Source: Limnochordia bacterium
GTDB taxonomy: Bacteria; Bacillota; Limnochordia; DUMW01
Direction: 5' to 3'
Length of the DNA stretch: 31,379 bases
Assembly (NCBI GenBank): GCA_023230925.1
Contig: JALNWK010000035.1
Location: 1 to 31,379 of the forward strand
The position numbers and the translations under genes were made by a program. Positions 14,451 to 22,587 of this stretch are shown one piece after another. The notes below the pieces were generated by a model. The model saw only the letters and a program-made list of their open reading frames with translations. It made no database searches and had not been told where the DNA came from. Numbering within the stretch: position 1 is the first letter of the stretch; each line of letters begins with the position of its first letter.

Positions 14451-16337
14451 TTAGGGGAATATCTTGCGATGGGATTGGAAAGAAGCCTGAACTTGCTCAT
14501 AATCTGGAAACATCATGGCTTCCATGAAGGTTTCCTGAAAGTCCCAACGTCCAGACAGCTCAATATGTCCCGTAGTGCTGGCCAGTTCCTGGGCCATCTT
14601 TAGCATTTCCTGGGAAACTAACGCCAGCTTGGCACCACTACGGGCCGCATTACCCACTGAAGTAATCTTATGCTCTGCAACCATGGGTAACAATCCCACG
14701 GTCACTGCACTCTTCTTGTCCAGATAGTTACCAAAGGCACCGGCAAGAAGGACTTCCTCAAGATCTTCTGACCTGAGCTCCATTTCCTTAAGTAGTACAG
14801 CGATCCCGGAAAAGATGGCTCCCTTTGCCAGTTGAAGCTGTCGGATATCCCGCTGGGTTAGAACAACTTGGGGCCTATTGTCTTGATCCCAAGCCAGAAC
14901 AAATCCATTACCCTCATTCGAGGTAACCAATCTGTTTCTGATATTATCGAAGGATTGAGGAACCTCTTCTTGTTCAAGCAGACGCCCGGTCTGATCAACT
15001 AGTCCCAAACGGAGTAATTCCGCCACCGCATCAAGAAGACCCGAACCACAGATACCAATGGGTTGCTCATTTCCGATAACCTTAATCTCCACCTCATCTT
15101 TGGTTAGTCTCACTGCCTCAATCGCACCGGGAGCGGCTCGCATGCCCTTGGTAATCTGGGCCCCTTCAAAGGCAGGCCCAGCAGCGGTGGAGCAGGCCAA
15201 CATTCTGCCATTACAGGCTAGGGCTATCTCTCCATTAGTCCCGATATCCACAATCAATGTGGGCTTGTTTTTGGAGTAAATTGACGTCGCTAACATCACC
15301 CCAACGGTATCGGCCCCAACATACCCGGCAATATTAGGTAAGGTCAATACAATGGCCCCGGGATAGACAGATAAACCTAACTCCTGGGCCCTTACCGAAA
15401 GGGTACGTCGGAAACACGCGGAGTACGGGGACTCGGCCAAATACCGGGGAGGTACCCCGACAAGCAAATGTTGCATACAGGTGTTTCCCACAGCCACCAC
15501 TTGGTAAATCTGCGCTCTACTAATCCCCGCGGTATTCACTAGATCCGCAATAATCTCATTTAAGGTAGTTACAATAGCCTCTTGGAGTGTTCTTAAACCC
15601 TGCTCCTCTTCCACAGTGTAGTTAATCCTGGAGATTACATCTGCCCCATAGACCACCTGCCCATTGAGGCGAGAGTGTACGGCAAGCTCCTCACCAGTGT
15701 TTAGATCAACCAGACTGCCTACTACCGTAGTGGTTCCAATATCAAAGGCGACACCATAAAGGTCACCGGTGGTATCACCAGGTTCAATACCAAGAATCCC
15801 ATCTGGGTGCTGTATGACTGTCACTTGGTGATTGGCACGACGCAAGAGCCCAGGAAGTGTCATCAAAACATCCAAGGGAATCTGGCCTTTAGAACCGATG
15901 GCTTCCTGTAATCTCTCATCATCGGAACGATCATCATCAAGGGTTGGTTCTAAGACGTGGATGAAACTTTTACTAACAAGGGGCAAGACTGATACGTCCC
16001 GCTCTAGACCACTACTAAGGATTTGGTGGGTTTTGGGTGTTTTTATCACCCACACCGAGACCTCTCCATTAATCTTCGCCTGACAAGCTAGACGTATATT
16101 GTTTTCTAAGTCACCTTTGGTTAATACTTTCTCTTCTGTGGGAGTCACCGGCGCCAGTTGTCCTCGAACACGTACTTTACACTGGCCGCATCGCCCCTTC
16201 CCGGCACAGGTGGCCTCGATTTGTACTCCCCCTTGACGGGCTAATGCAAGGATGGTACTACCCACAGATCCTTGGACCTGTGCAATAGGTGTTGCTCCTT
16301 GAAGATCATCAACGTCATAGAAAGTAACTAGTTCCAA
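14451..16337 (-). CDS. RACo-like reductive activator of corrinoid proteins ([2Fe-2S] ferredoxin plus ASKHA ATPase)
   Basis: Restores Co(II) corrinoid proteins to the active Co(I) state using an electron and ATP. The N-terminal ferredoxin domain has Cys44, Cys50, Cys53 and Cys85 (CAGKGRCGQC then LACQ). A linker follows, then an actin-like domain with phosphate-binding motifs AFDIGTTTVVG (about residues 197-207) and IVDIGTNGEIAL, the GNTCMQHLL and AGPAFEGAQI stretches, and a C-terminal AGAFGNYLD motif. At 628 aa it matches Carboxydothermus RACo and the RamA-replacing activators of methoxydotrophs. The start is TTG 16337; GGAG at the folD stop codon serves as ribosome site, so the two genes are translationally linked. 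Its target is almost certainly the corrinoid protein two genes downstream. Confidence 0.92.
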   Translation of the reverse strand: MELVTFYDVDDLQGATPIAQVQGSVGSTILALARQGGVQIEATCAGKGRCGQCKVRVRGQLAPVTPTEEKVLTKGDLENNIRLACQAKINGEVSVWVIKTPKTHQILSSGLERDVSVLPLVSKSFIHVLEPTLDDDRSDDERLQEAIGSKGQIPLDVLMTLPGLLRRANHQVTVIQHPDGILGIEPGDTTGDLYGVAFDIGTTTVVGSLVDLNTGEELAVHSRLNGQVVYGADVISRINYTVEEEQGLRTLQEAIVTTLNEIIADLVNTAGISRAQIYQVVAVGNTCMQHLLVGVPPRYLAESPYSACFRRTLSVRAQELGLSVYPGAIVLTLPNIAGYVGADTVGVMLATSIYSKNKPTLIVDIGTNGEIALACNGRMLACSTAAGPAFEGAQITKGMRAAPGAIEAVRLTKDEVEIKVIGNEQPIGICGSGLLDAVAELLRLGLVDQTGRLLEQEEVPQSFDNIRNRLVTSNEGNGFVLAWDQDNRPQVVLTQRDIRQLQLAKGAIFSGIAVLLKEMELRSEDLEEVLLAGAFGNYLDKKSAVTVGLLPMVAEHKITSVGNAARSGAKLALVSQEMLKMAQELASTTGHIELSGRWDFQETFMEAMMFPDYEQVQASFQSHRKIFP

Positions 16338-16342
16338 AATAA

Positions 16343-17200
16343 CTACTCCGTTTCTGTACCCGTTCCTACAGCCTCTAGTGTGTTTGCCATGAGCATCGCA
16401 ATTGTCATGGGGCCAACGCCACCGGGAACAGGCGTAATAAATGAAGCCCGCTGCCTTGCCGATGCAAACTCCACATCGCCAAACAGTTTCCCCTCAACCC
16501 GATTCATGCCTACATCGATTACGATAGCCCCTTCTTTAATCCACTCACCCTTAATCAGTTCAGGCTTACCTACAGCCGCCACCAGTACATCGGCCCTGCG
16601 ACACTCTTCGGCTAAGTCTTTTGTGCGGGAATGACATACGGTAACGGTGGCATTTTCCTTCAGAAGCAACATGGCAGTGGGTTTGCCGACAATATTGCTT
16701 CTTCCCACTACGACAGCTTGCTTCCCGGATAGATCGACCTTAGTACGTCTTAGCAGTTCCATGATCCCCGCCGGGGTACAAGGCAATAGTGAAGGCTCCC
16801 CTGTGGAAAGCTTACCAACGTTGATCGGGTGAAATCCATCCACATCCTTAGCTGGGCTAATAGTATTAATGACATACTTCTCATCTAGGTGCTTCGGAAG
16901 CGGTAATTGGACTAGAATGCCGTGGATTGACTGATCAACATTCAGCCGATTAATCAGCTGGAGTAATTCCTCCTGGGTGGTACTGGCAGGGAGACGATAC
17001 TCCTTCGAGTGAAACCCCACCTCGTTACAAGCACGTTTTTTCATGTTCACATAGATCTGAGAAGCTGCGTCATCGCCAACAAGCACCACCGCAAGTCCTG
17101 GGGTAATTCCTCGGGCACTTTGCAGTCTAGAAACGTCCTCTTTCACCTTCGCTCTTATCTCAGCAGCAATCGCCTTCCCATCAAGTATGTTTCCTAACAT
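16343..17200 (-). CDS. folD: Methylene-THF dehydrogenase / methenyl-THF cyclohydrolase
   Basis: Bifunctional enzyme interconverting 5,10-methylene-, 5,10-methenyl- and 10-formyl-tetrahydrofolate, normally with NADP. The catalytic Tyr50 and Lys54 (YVNMKKRAC), the QLPLPKH and KDVDGFHPINVG regions, PCTPAGIMELL, the nucleotide-binding VVGRSNIVGKP and the C-terminal PGGVGPMTIAML are all present. 285 aa is standard. ATG 17200 follows AAAGGAGAGG. It sits between nfnB (57 nt) and the RACo-like gene (overlapping ribosome site), tying NADP(H) supply to the folate/corrinoid pathway. Confidence 0.96.
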   Translation of the reverse strand: MLGNILDGKAIAAEIRAKVKEDVSRLQSARGITPGLAVVLVGDDAASQIYVNMKKRACNEVGFHSKEYRLPASTTQEELLQLINRLNVDQSIHGILVQLPLPKHLDEKYVINTISPAKDVDGFHPINVGKLSTGEPSLLPCTPAGIMELLRRTKVDLSGKQAVVVGRSNIVGKPTAMLLLKENATVTVCHSRTKDLAEECRRADVLVAAVGKPELIKGEWIKEGAIVIDVGMNRVEGKLFGDVEFASARQRASFITPVPGGVGPMTIAMLMANTLEAVGTGTETE

Positions 17201-17257
17201 GATCCCTCTCCTTTCCCCGGGTCGGATCTCTAAACAAAGGCCCGGTCTTCTTGAATG

Positions 17258-18655
17258 CTATTTACCTGCTTGCAAGTACCTATGGATTGCCATCGCAGCC
17301 TTCTTCCCATCTCCCATAGCAGAAATCACGGTACTCTCACCACCGGTTAGATCTCCTCCGGCAAATACTCCGGAAAGGCTCGTAGAAACCCCATCCTCGG
17401 TAATTACATTACCCTGCGCATCAACAGCAAGTCCTGGGGTACTCTGCGCAAGCAAAGGATTAGGCCCTTGACCGATGGCGACAATGACCGTATCCGCCGG
17501 CAACTCAAAGCTTGAGTCCGGTATAAGTACAGGTTTACGCCTCCCATCGGGTCCTTGGGGACCAAGCTCCATACGGCCACAAACAAGGCCTGTAACCCAT
17601 CTTCGCTCATCGAACAGGATCTCGTGGGGAACAGTCAGTAATTCTAAGACTATACCTTCCTCAACCGCATGTACTATCTCCTCCCCCCGGGCTGGCATCT
17701 CTTCTCTGGAACGACGGTAAACAACAGTCACTTCTGCACCAAGCCGACGGGCGGTTCTAGCAGCATCCATAGCCGTATTCCCTCCGCCAATGACCACTAC
17801 CTTCTTTCCTACCTTCACCGGGGTATCCACCTCGGGGAACTTATATGCTTTCATTAGGTTCACCCGGGTTAGAAACTCATTGGAGGAAAAAACACCGTTG
17901 GCATTTTCCCCAGGGATTCCAAGGAAATATGGGGTTCCAGCCCCAGCCCCTAGGAAAACCGCATCGAACCCTAAATCGGAAAACAACTCTTCTAAGGTTA
18001 AAGTCCTCCCGATAATCACATTGGTCTTTATGTCAACCCCTAGGGATTGTACGTACTCTATCTCCTCTTTGACTATCTGTTTAGGTAATCGGAACTCAGG
18101 AATGCCGTAAACCAAAACACCTCCAGGCTCATGAAGGGCCTCAAACATCGTCACCTGATACCCCAATCGAGCTAATTCGGCGGCACAAGTTATCGCAGAG
18201 GGCCCTGAACCCACAGTAGCCACCTTACCAAGGGCTTGTCCCGTAGTGTTTGGAGTTGCCTGTGTGGTGTCAGAATGATTGCGACCCCAGTCCGCGGCAA
18301 ATCGTTCCAAGGCTCCTATCGCCACTGGTTCAAAACGTTTACCCAGGGTGCAGACTGACTCACACTGCCGTTCCTGGGGACACACCCGACCGCAAATAGC
18401 AGGCAAGCTGTTCTTTTCCTTAATTTTGTCCAGTGCCTCAGCGAAACGCTCCGCTGCGATTAGCTTAATGAAATCTGGAATCTCAATCCCTACAGGACAT
18501 CCCGCAACACAGGGACGATGCTTACACTGAATACATCGTTTCGCCTCGGCAACGGCTTCTTCCACCGAAAGACCTTGGTTAACTTCGTGGAAGTTTTCGA
18601 TCCGCTCCTGGGCAGACTGTACCGGCATTTTGGTCCTTGGCTGAATCTTACCCAT
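17258..18655 (-). CDS. nfnB: NfnB-type NADPH/ferredoxin oxidoreductase large subunit (GltA-like)
   Basis: Large subunit of NADH-dependent reduced ferredoxin:NADP oxidoreductase, which couples NADP reduction to ferredoxin and NAD by electron bifurcation. The N-terminal DPYD-like domain binds two [4Fe-4S] clusters (CIQCKHRPCVAGCP and CGRVCPQERQCESVC). An FAD-binding GSGPSAITCA motif and an NADP-binding VVVIGGGNTAMDAAR motif follow, with YRRSREEMPAR. The same fold is found in glutamate synthase small subunits, but the paired NfnA gene immediately upstream makes NfnB the better call. ATG 18655 is preferred over GTG 18664 because AGGTG lies 8 nt before it; either start overlaps the nfnA stop, implying coupling. 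Confidence 0.9.
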   Translation of the reverse strand: MGKIQPRTKMPVQSAQERIENFHEVNQGLSVEEAVAEAKRCIQCKHRPCVAGCPVGIEIPDFIKLIAAERFAEALDKIKEKNSLPAICGRVCPQERQCESVCTLGKRFEPVAIGALERFAADWGRNHSDTTQATPNTTGQALGKVATVGSGPSAITCAAELARLGYQVTMFEALHEPGGVLVYGIPEFRLPKQIVKEEIEYVQSLGVDIKTNVIIGRTLTLEELFSDLGFDAVFLGAGAGTPYFLGIPGENANGVFSSNEFLTRVNLMKAYKFPEVDTPVKVGKKVVVIGGGNTAMDAARTARRLGAEVTVVYRRSREEMPARGEEIVHAVEEGIVLELLTVPHEILFDERRWVTGLVCGRMELGPQGPDGRRKPVLIPDSSFELPADTVIVAIGQGPNPLLAQSTPGLAVDAQGNVITEDGVSTSLSGVFAGGDLTGGESTVISAMGDGKKAAMAIHRYLQAGK

Positions 18656-19490
18656 GGCATGCACACCTGCCCTTATGGGAATGCTCTAAGGCCCTTTTCT
18701 CCTCCTCGGCGTACTGCAAGTTCCGAGCCAGCAACTCATCGAAGTCTACTTTATGGGCATCAAATTCAGGCCCATCAACACAGGCAAATTTGACCTGTCC
18801 ATCCACAGTAACCCGACAACAACCACACATACCGGTGCCATCCACCATCAAGGGGTTCAGACTTACAATTGTCTTAATCCTTTTCGCCTCGGTTACCTTA
18901 GCCACCGCCCGCATCATCATGATCGGCCCAATTGCCACCACCAGATCGATAGTCTCACCCTGCGCAATAAGTTCCGAGAGTAAATCAGTAACAAAACCCT
19001 GATGCCCAAAGCTACCATCATCGGTGGCATAAAAGACCTCATCACTAACCTTCTCCAGTTCATCGGTGAAAAAATAGTGGGCTTGGCTGCGAGCCCCGAT
19101 GAGGGTAAGTACTCGGTTACCTGCCTCCTTAAAGGCCTTCGCCTCAGGGTAAATGATCGCATTCCCCACACCCCCGGAAACACAGACAACAGTGCCAAAA
19201 TAGCGGATATCCGCAGGCATACCTGAGGGACCTGCCACATCCTTGATCTGCTCACCGACTTTTAGACTGGCCAGTTTCTTGGTGGTCTTGCCCACCCGCT
19301 GAACCACCAACGTAATCGTCCCCTCTTGCTGATCGGCAGAAGCCACGGTAAGGGGAATGCGTTCACCCGCTTCATCAGTCCTAATCACCACGAATTGTCC
19401 GGGTTTCACCTTCTTTGCGATTAGAGGTGCCTCAACTTCAATCCGCTGAATCTGCGGCCCAATTTCCTCGCTTTTCCTAACCAAATACAC
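18648..19490 (-). CDS. nfnA: NfnA-type subunit (ferredoxin-NADP reductase-like, [2Fe-2S])
   Basis: Small subunit of the Nfn complex, related to dihydroorotate dehydrogenase electron-transfer subunit PyrK and sulfide dehydrogenase. An N-terminal FAD domain has PGQFVVIRTDEAGERIPLTVA; an NAD-binding domain has VSGGVGNAIIYPEAKAF; and a [2Fe-2S] site is formed by MCGCCRVTVDGQVKFACVDGPEFD. 280 aa matches the family. It is the first gene of the operon nfnA-nfnB-folD-RACo-methyltransferase-corrinoid, 46 nt after an extended -10 promoter. NfnA binds NAD(H) and NfnB NADP(H) in known complexes; the pairing with folD next door suggests the NADPH pool for folate chemistry is the point of the operon. Confidence 0.9.
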   Translation of the reverse strand: MYLVRKSEEIGPQIQRIEVEAPLIAKKVKPGQFVVIRTDEAGERIPLTVASADQQEGTITLVVQRVGKTTKKLASLKVGEQIKDVAGPSGMPADIRYFGTVVCVSGGVGNAIIYPEAKAFKEAGNRVLTLIGARSQAHYFFTDELEKVSDEVFYATDDGSFGHQGFVTDLLSELIAQGETIDLVVAIGPIMMMRAVAKVTEAKRIKTIVSLNPLMVDGTGMCGCCRVTVDGQVKFACVDGPEFDAHKVDFDELLARNLQYAEEEKRALEHSHKGRCACHG

Positions 19491-19531
19491 TCATTTCACC
19501 CTTTCCCCCAGGTGTACCAAAGACTGCTTGC

Positions 19532-19549
19532 GGTTATTATATCATAACC
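19532..19549 (-). promoter_or_regulatory. Extended -10 promoter with overlapping inverted repeat upstream of nfnA
   Basis: On the minus strand TGATATAAT (19536-19544) is a perfect TATAAT with the extended TGn motif, 46 nt before the nfnA start. No good -35 is seen, consistent with an extended -10 promoter. An inverted repeat GGTTAT (19532-19537), 6-bp centre, ATAACC (19544-19549) overlaps the -10, so a repressor could act here. Confidence 0.55.
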
Positions 19550-19577
19550 ACCGCATAAAAGAAGAAACAAGTAACAC

Positions 19578-20708
19578 CTAGACCCACGCTTTAATCAAAC
19601 GCCCAATCTGTCCGGCCAACCCTTCCAGTAACTCACCGGTTTTATCCATAGCCGAAGCCAATGACATGGGGCGATTAATAATGGAGAAGTATGCAGTAAT
19701 ACCACAGTCATGGACTTGTTCACTGCCCGGTCCCACCGAACCCACAATAGCAATGACAGGGCAGTTATACTTAGAAGCCACCTTTGCTATCCCTACAGGT
19801 GTCTTCCCCCGTACACTTTGACCATCAATGCTTCCCTCTCCAGTGATCACTAGATCGGCATCCTTGATTAGCTCTTCTAGGCCCACTGTTTCCATGACAA
19901 TTTCAATACCTGGTCGCAAATTGGCATCGGTAAAGGCCAAGAATCCTGCACCGAGTCCACCAGCAGCCCCGGCTCCAGGAACATCGCCTACGTCTATACC
20001 AAGTCCCTTATTGATCATATCCGCCCAATGACGCAAAGCCCCATCCAAAAGTTCCACCTGCTGTGGATTCGCCCCTTTCTGGGGCCCATAGACGAAGGCT
20101 GCCCCCTTTGGACCGTAGAGAGGATTGTCCACATCACAGGCAACCTGAATCTTCACCTGACCCAGCCGCGGGTCTAAATCCCGCAGATCGATCCGGTCCA
20201 ACTCCAGTAGGCTACGTCCCCCAAAGCCAATGGAAGTACCATCTTTACGAAGCAAGTGTCCTCCTAAGGCCTGTATCATCCCGGCGCCTCCATCATTTGT
20301 GGCGCTGCCCCCAATACCAATAATTAGCTCCTGACACCCTTCATCCAGTGCGGCTCGAATCAGTTCCCCTGTACCATAACTTGTTGTTAGTTCAGGATTT
20401 CTTAAGCCGTCGGGGACAAGGGGCAAACCCGAAGCTGCGGCCATTTCAATCACGGCAGTTTTTCTGTCTTTGAGAACACCGAAATGTGCCTGGACCTTCT
20501 CTCCTAAGGGACCAGTCACTTCCGTTGAGACAATCCGGCCATTTAGTGCAGCAACAAGGGCCTCCACTGTACCCTCGCCTCCATCGGCCATGGGTACGGT
20601 AAAATACTGGGCACTTAGGACCTCTTCCATCCCCTGTTTGATCCGAGCGCAGGCTCCCTTGGCAGATATACTACCCTTAAAAGAATCGGTTGCGATCACA
20701 ATTCTCAC
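19578..20708 (-). CDS. garK: Glycerate 2-kinase (GarK/GlxK family)
   Basis: Phosphorylates D-glycerate to 2-phosphoglycerate with ATP, feeding glycolysis. Family motifs: IATDSFKGSISA at the N-terminus, VPMADGGEGTVEAL, GIGGSATNDGGAGMIQALGG, VACDVDNPLYGPKGAAFVYGPQKGA, and GEGSIDGQSVRGKTPVG. From GTG 20708 it is 376 aa, the usual size. That start is chosen because AGGAGGGAAAC directly precedes it; the open frame 22 codons longer overlaps the upstream gene and lacks conservation. It follows the YqaA-type gene by 16 nt, so the two are cotranscribed. The nfn operon promoter lies just downstream. Confidence 0.93.
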   Translation of the reverse strand: MRIVIATDSFKGSISAKGACARIKQGMEEVLSAQYFTVPMADGGEGTVEALVAALNGRIVSTEVTGPLGEKVQAHFGVLKDRKTAVIEMAAASGLPLVPDGLRNPELTTSYGTGELIRAALDEGCQELIIGIGGSATNDGGAGMIQALGGHLLRKDGTSIGFGGRSLLELDRIDLRDLDPRLGQVKIQVACDVDNPLYGPKGAAFVYGPQKGANPQQVELLDGALRHWADMINKGLGIDVGDVPGAGAAGGLGAGFLAFTDANLRPGIEIVMETVGLEELIKDADLVITGEGSIDGQSVRGKTPVGIAKVASKYNCPVIAIVGSVGPGSEQVHDCGITAYFSIINRPMSLASAMDKTGELLEGLAGQIGRLIKAWV

Positions 20709-20724
20709 TAGTTTCCCTCCTAAG

Positions 20725-21321
20725 CTAAACCCTCTTTGCCCACGCGTGAAACCTACGGTAGGCAAAATAGGCAAGAATCAATATAACGACCACTCCTACG
20801 GTAACCAGCTCAAAATACTGATTAATAAAGTCCACCATCTGCCGTCCATACTTCATCAGTAACAACGCAATCAGGCTGTAGCGCGTCCCCCGGGTCAGCG
20901 CGGAGATCAAAATGAACCACTTAAATGGATAGACGAAGATCCCCGAGGTAATTACACAGACCTGGTAGGGCACGGGGGTAAAACCCGCGATCCCCACAGC
21001 CCATACACCGTATTTGGCAAACAAGCGCTCCACCAACTGTACCTTTTCTTTGCCCGCGAGGCGGACTGCCAAAGGCCGTCCGCCTTGTCTTCCTAACCAG
21101 TACCCAACACTAGCCCCCAATAGTGAACCAGTGGTACAAATCAGGGCGAAGAGCAGTCCAAATCTAGGTTTAGCTAGTGTCAACGGAATCAATAGGGTTT
21201 CCGGTGGCAGGGGAAAGAAAATGGCTTCTACGGCGGCAACAAAGAACAGAGTAACCGGATTCACCGCCGACATGATTAGGCTAACCAATCGTTTCCATCC
21301 GTCGCTAAATACCGACAGCAT
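20725..21321 (-). CDS. YqaA/DedA-type (VTT domain) inner-membrane protein
   Basis: 198-aa polytopic membrane protein of the VTT (SNARE-associated/DedA) superfamily, YqaA branch. Visible motifs: AAVEAIFFPLPPETLLIPL in the first re-entrant region, GSLLGASVGYWLGRQGG, FAKYGVWAVGIAGFTPVPYQVCVITSGIF, and a C-terminal hydrophobic helix with a basic tail. DedA-like proteins are linked to membrane lipid scrambling and envelope homeostasis; YqaA's own role is not established. ATG 21321 follows GGGAGG by 8 nt. The gene is the first of a pair with glycerate kinase; there is no obvious biochemical link between them. Confidence 0.85.
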   Translation of the reverse strand: MLSVFSDGWKRLVSLIMSAVNPVTLFFVAAVEAIFFPLPPETLLIPLTLAKPRFGLLFALICTTGSLLGASVGYWLGRQGGRPLAVRLAGKEKVQLVERLFAKYGVWAVGIAGFTPVPYQVCVITSGIFVYPFKWFILISALTRGTRYSLIALLLMKYGRQMVDFINQYFELVTVGVVVILILAYFAYRRFHAWAKRV

Positions 21322-21427
21322 CCATAAGTCCTCCCAACTTGGGCAAAGATACTAATACCTATGCCCTGGGCAACCGAATATATGCTAATGACACCCGCCG
21401 GAGTGGCGCCTATAAAATGACATTCGC

Positions 21428-21586
21428 TTAAAGTAGGTCCCACTCCTCCACCACCTGATCGGTAAAAGGATGAGCCTCTTCCCAAATTGTGAATCCAAAC
21501 CCTTGGGCCAAGAGAATAGAGTTCTCCTGTTCTGGCAGCCAGGACTTTTTCGTTGCGCGGAAATGAGAACAGACTTGCTGGAGGAT
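21428..21586 (-). pseudogene. Possible 3' fragment of an unidentified gene
   Basis: A 52-codon minus-strand frame with no ATG, GTG or TTG near its left end reads like genuine protein: it contains CSHFRATKKSWLPEQENSI and FTIWEEAHPFTDQVVEEW before a TAA stop. The amino-acid mix (Trp, Glu, Phe in amphipathic order) differs from the basic, Ser-rich output of chance frames here. Family unknown. It lies between the lipoprotein remnant and the yqaA gene and lacks its N-terminus. Confidence 0.3.
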
Positions 21587-21607
21587 TTAGCGGTTTACGG
21601 CAGATAT

Positions 21608-21630
21608 GAACGGGGCTTGCGCCCCGCTTC
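21608..21630 (-). terminator. Hairpin with GCAA loop downstream of lipoprotein gene
   Basis: Six G-C pairs (arms 21611-21616 and 21621-21626), loop GCAA on the minus strand (a stable GNRA tetraloop), extended by three more pairs after a one-base bulge. It sits 8 nt after the stop of the lipoprotein-like frame. A U tract is missing, so it may stabilise an mRNA end rather than terminate. Confidence 0.45.
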
Positions 21631-21637
21631 TCACAAA

Positions 21638-22073
21638 CTAGAATAGATCTGATACTCCGCAAATCCACCATTGGTCCATGAGATAGGCTAGTTCAATAAT
21701 CACCGGATAATCCACTGTACCCGTCTCACCGAAAATGGTGGTTCCCTTGAATTCAACCCGTGCTTCAACAATTACAGAATGCTCCGTGCTAATAGTTGTG
21801 CGATCATAGATTCTGTATCGGGAAATTTCCTTAAACAGCATAATGGTCCATACTATGGGTTGCATCAGCTCGTCTCGTGTAAGAGCTTCGGTTTGCTCCT
21901 CCTCTAGATTATAATACAAGACTACGTCACTAAAAAGGGATTCTAAACCGGGGACATCTCTCTGCTTCATATAGTATCCTAGACTGTCAATAGTACTCTT
22001 AACGGTATCTGAAAACGTTACTACTACAACCCGCCAGAAGTGTGACTATTAGCGCAATTACCCCTACCTTCAT
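21638..22073 (-). pseudogene. Lipoprotein with NTF2-like domain, split by a frameshift
   Basis: ATG 22073, with AGGGGGA just upstream, opens a frame encoding MKVGVIALIVTLLAGCSSN, a perfect lipoprotein signal with lipobox LAGC. That frame stops at 21999. From about 22016 a frame shifted by one base continues with TFSDTVKSTIDSLGYYMKQR and runs 110 more residues to 21638. This second part (DVPGLESLFSDVVLYYN to MDQWWICGVSDLF) has the look of an NTF2-like/DUF4440-type cone fold. Together they would make a surface lipoprotein of about 128 residues. One extra base around AAAACGTTAC explains the break: either true decay or a sequencing or assembly error. Function unknown. Confidence 0.65.
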
Positions 22074-22098
22074 AGTAATCCCCCTACCATTGTTTTCC

Positions 22099-22350
22099 TC
22101 ATACAGTATTCCTGGTTCCTAAGTAGTACCTCCCTTTCCGTATTAATGTTTCCGCAGAGACGCAGTAGGCTCCCATAGGTATATCTACGTAAACGGGGTA
22201 AGCATTGTCAAATTCGAAGCGCATCGTGGCATAGCTGTTGACCTCTCTGGCGAAGTTGCTCAAATAATTTACCTTGCTAAACGAAGATGGAAATCTAAGG
22301 TACAGGTTAAATCCATACTGCAATTTGCTCAAGAGCAATACCACTAACAT
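22099..22350 (-). CDS. Small hypothetical ORF upstream of the lipoprotein gene
   Basis: I do not recognise this 83-aa frame. It begins with a hydrophobic stretch (MLVVLLLSKLQYGF) and continues with a polar part including RFEFDNAYPVYVDIP. No convincing ribosome site precedes ATG 22350 or the TTG at 22356. It ends 25 nt before the lipoprotein start, which hints at a shared transcript. It could be the 3' remnant of a longer gene. The 237 nt to its right (22351-22587) hold nothing recognisable. Confidence 0.3.
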   Translation of the reverse strand: MLVVLLLSKLQYGFNLYLRFPSSFSKVNYLSNFAREVNSYATMRFEFDNAYPVYVDIPMGAYCVSAETLIRKGRYYLGTRNTV

Positions 22351-22587
22351 AGTCAATCACTCGTGGTAAACGAGTTTGGCTTTGTTCGAAACACAATCCA
22401 AGGGCTTTTGTACATCTAGGGGATTACAGTCTGAAGTAGATGTGTGTAGCGTCTGCCCCTTAGTTCTTTAACGAATACTAACATCACACTAGAATTAACT
22501 AATAGCGGGCAGGCCATTTCATGTCTTTGGTGTGGTGCATTCAACCCCAGATTATGTCTTAGGATGCCAGGGTTTGCTTGCATATTC

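Noticed and set aside
12890..19577. Cobalamin riboswitch for the corrinoid operon
   Set aside because: The leader before nfnA is only about 46 nt from the -10 and there is no B12-box-like sequence.
21276..21671. 131-codon frame on the minus strand overlapping yqaA and the region upstream
   Set aside because: Overlaps the conserved N-terminus of the YqaA-type gene and a different, more protein-like frame; no ribosome site.
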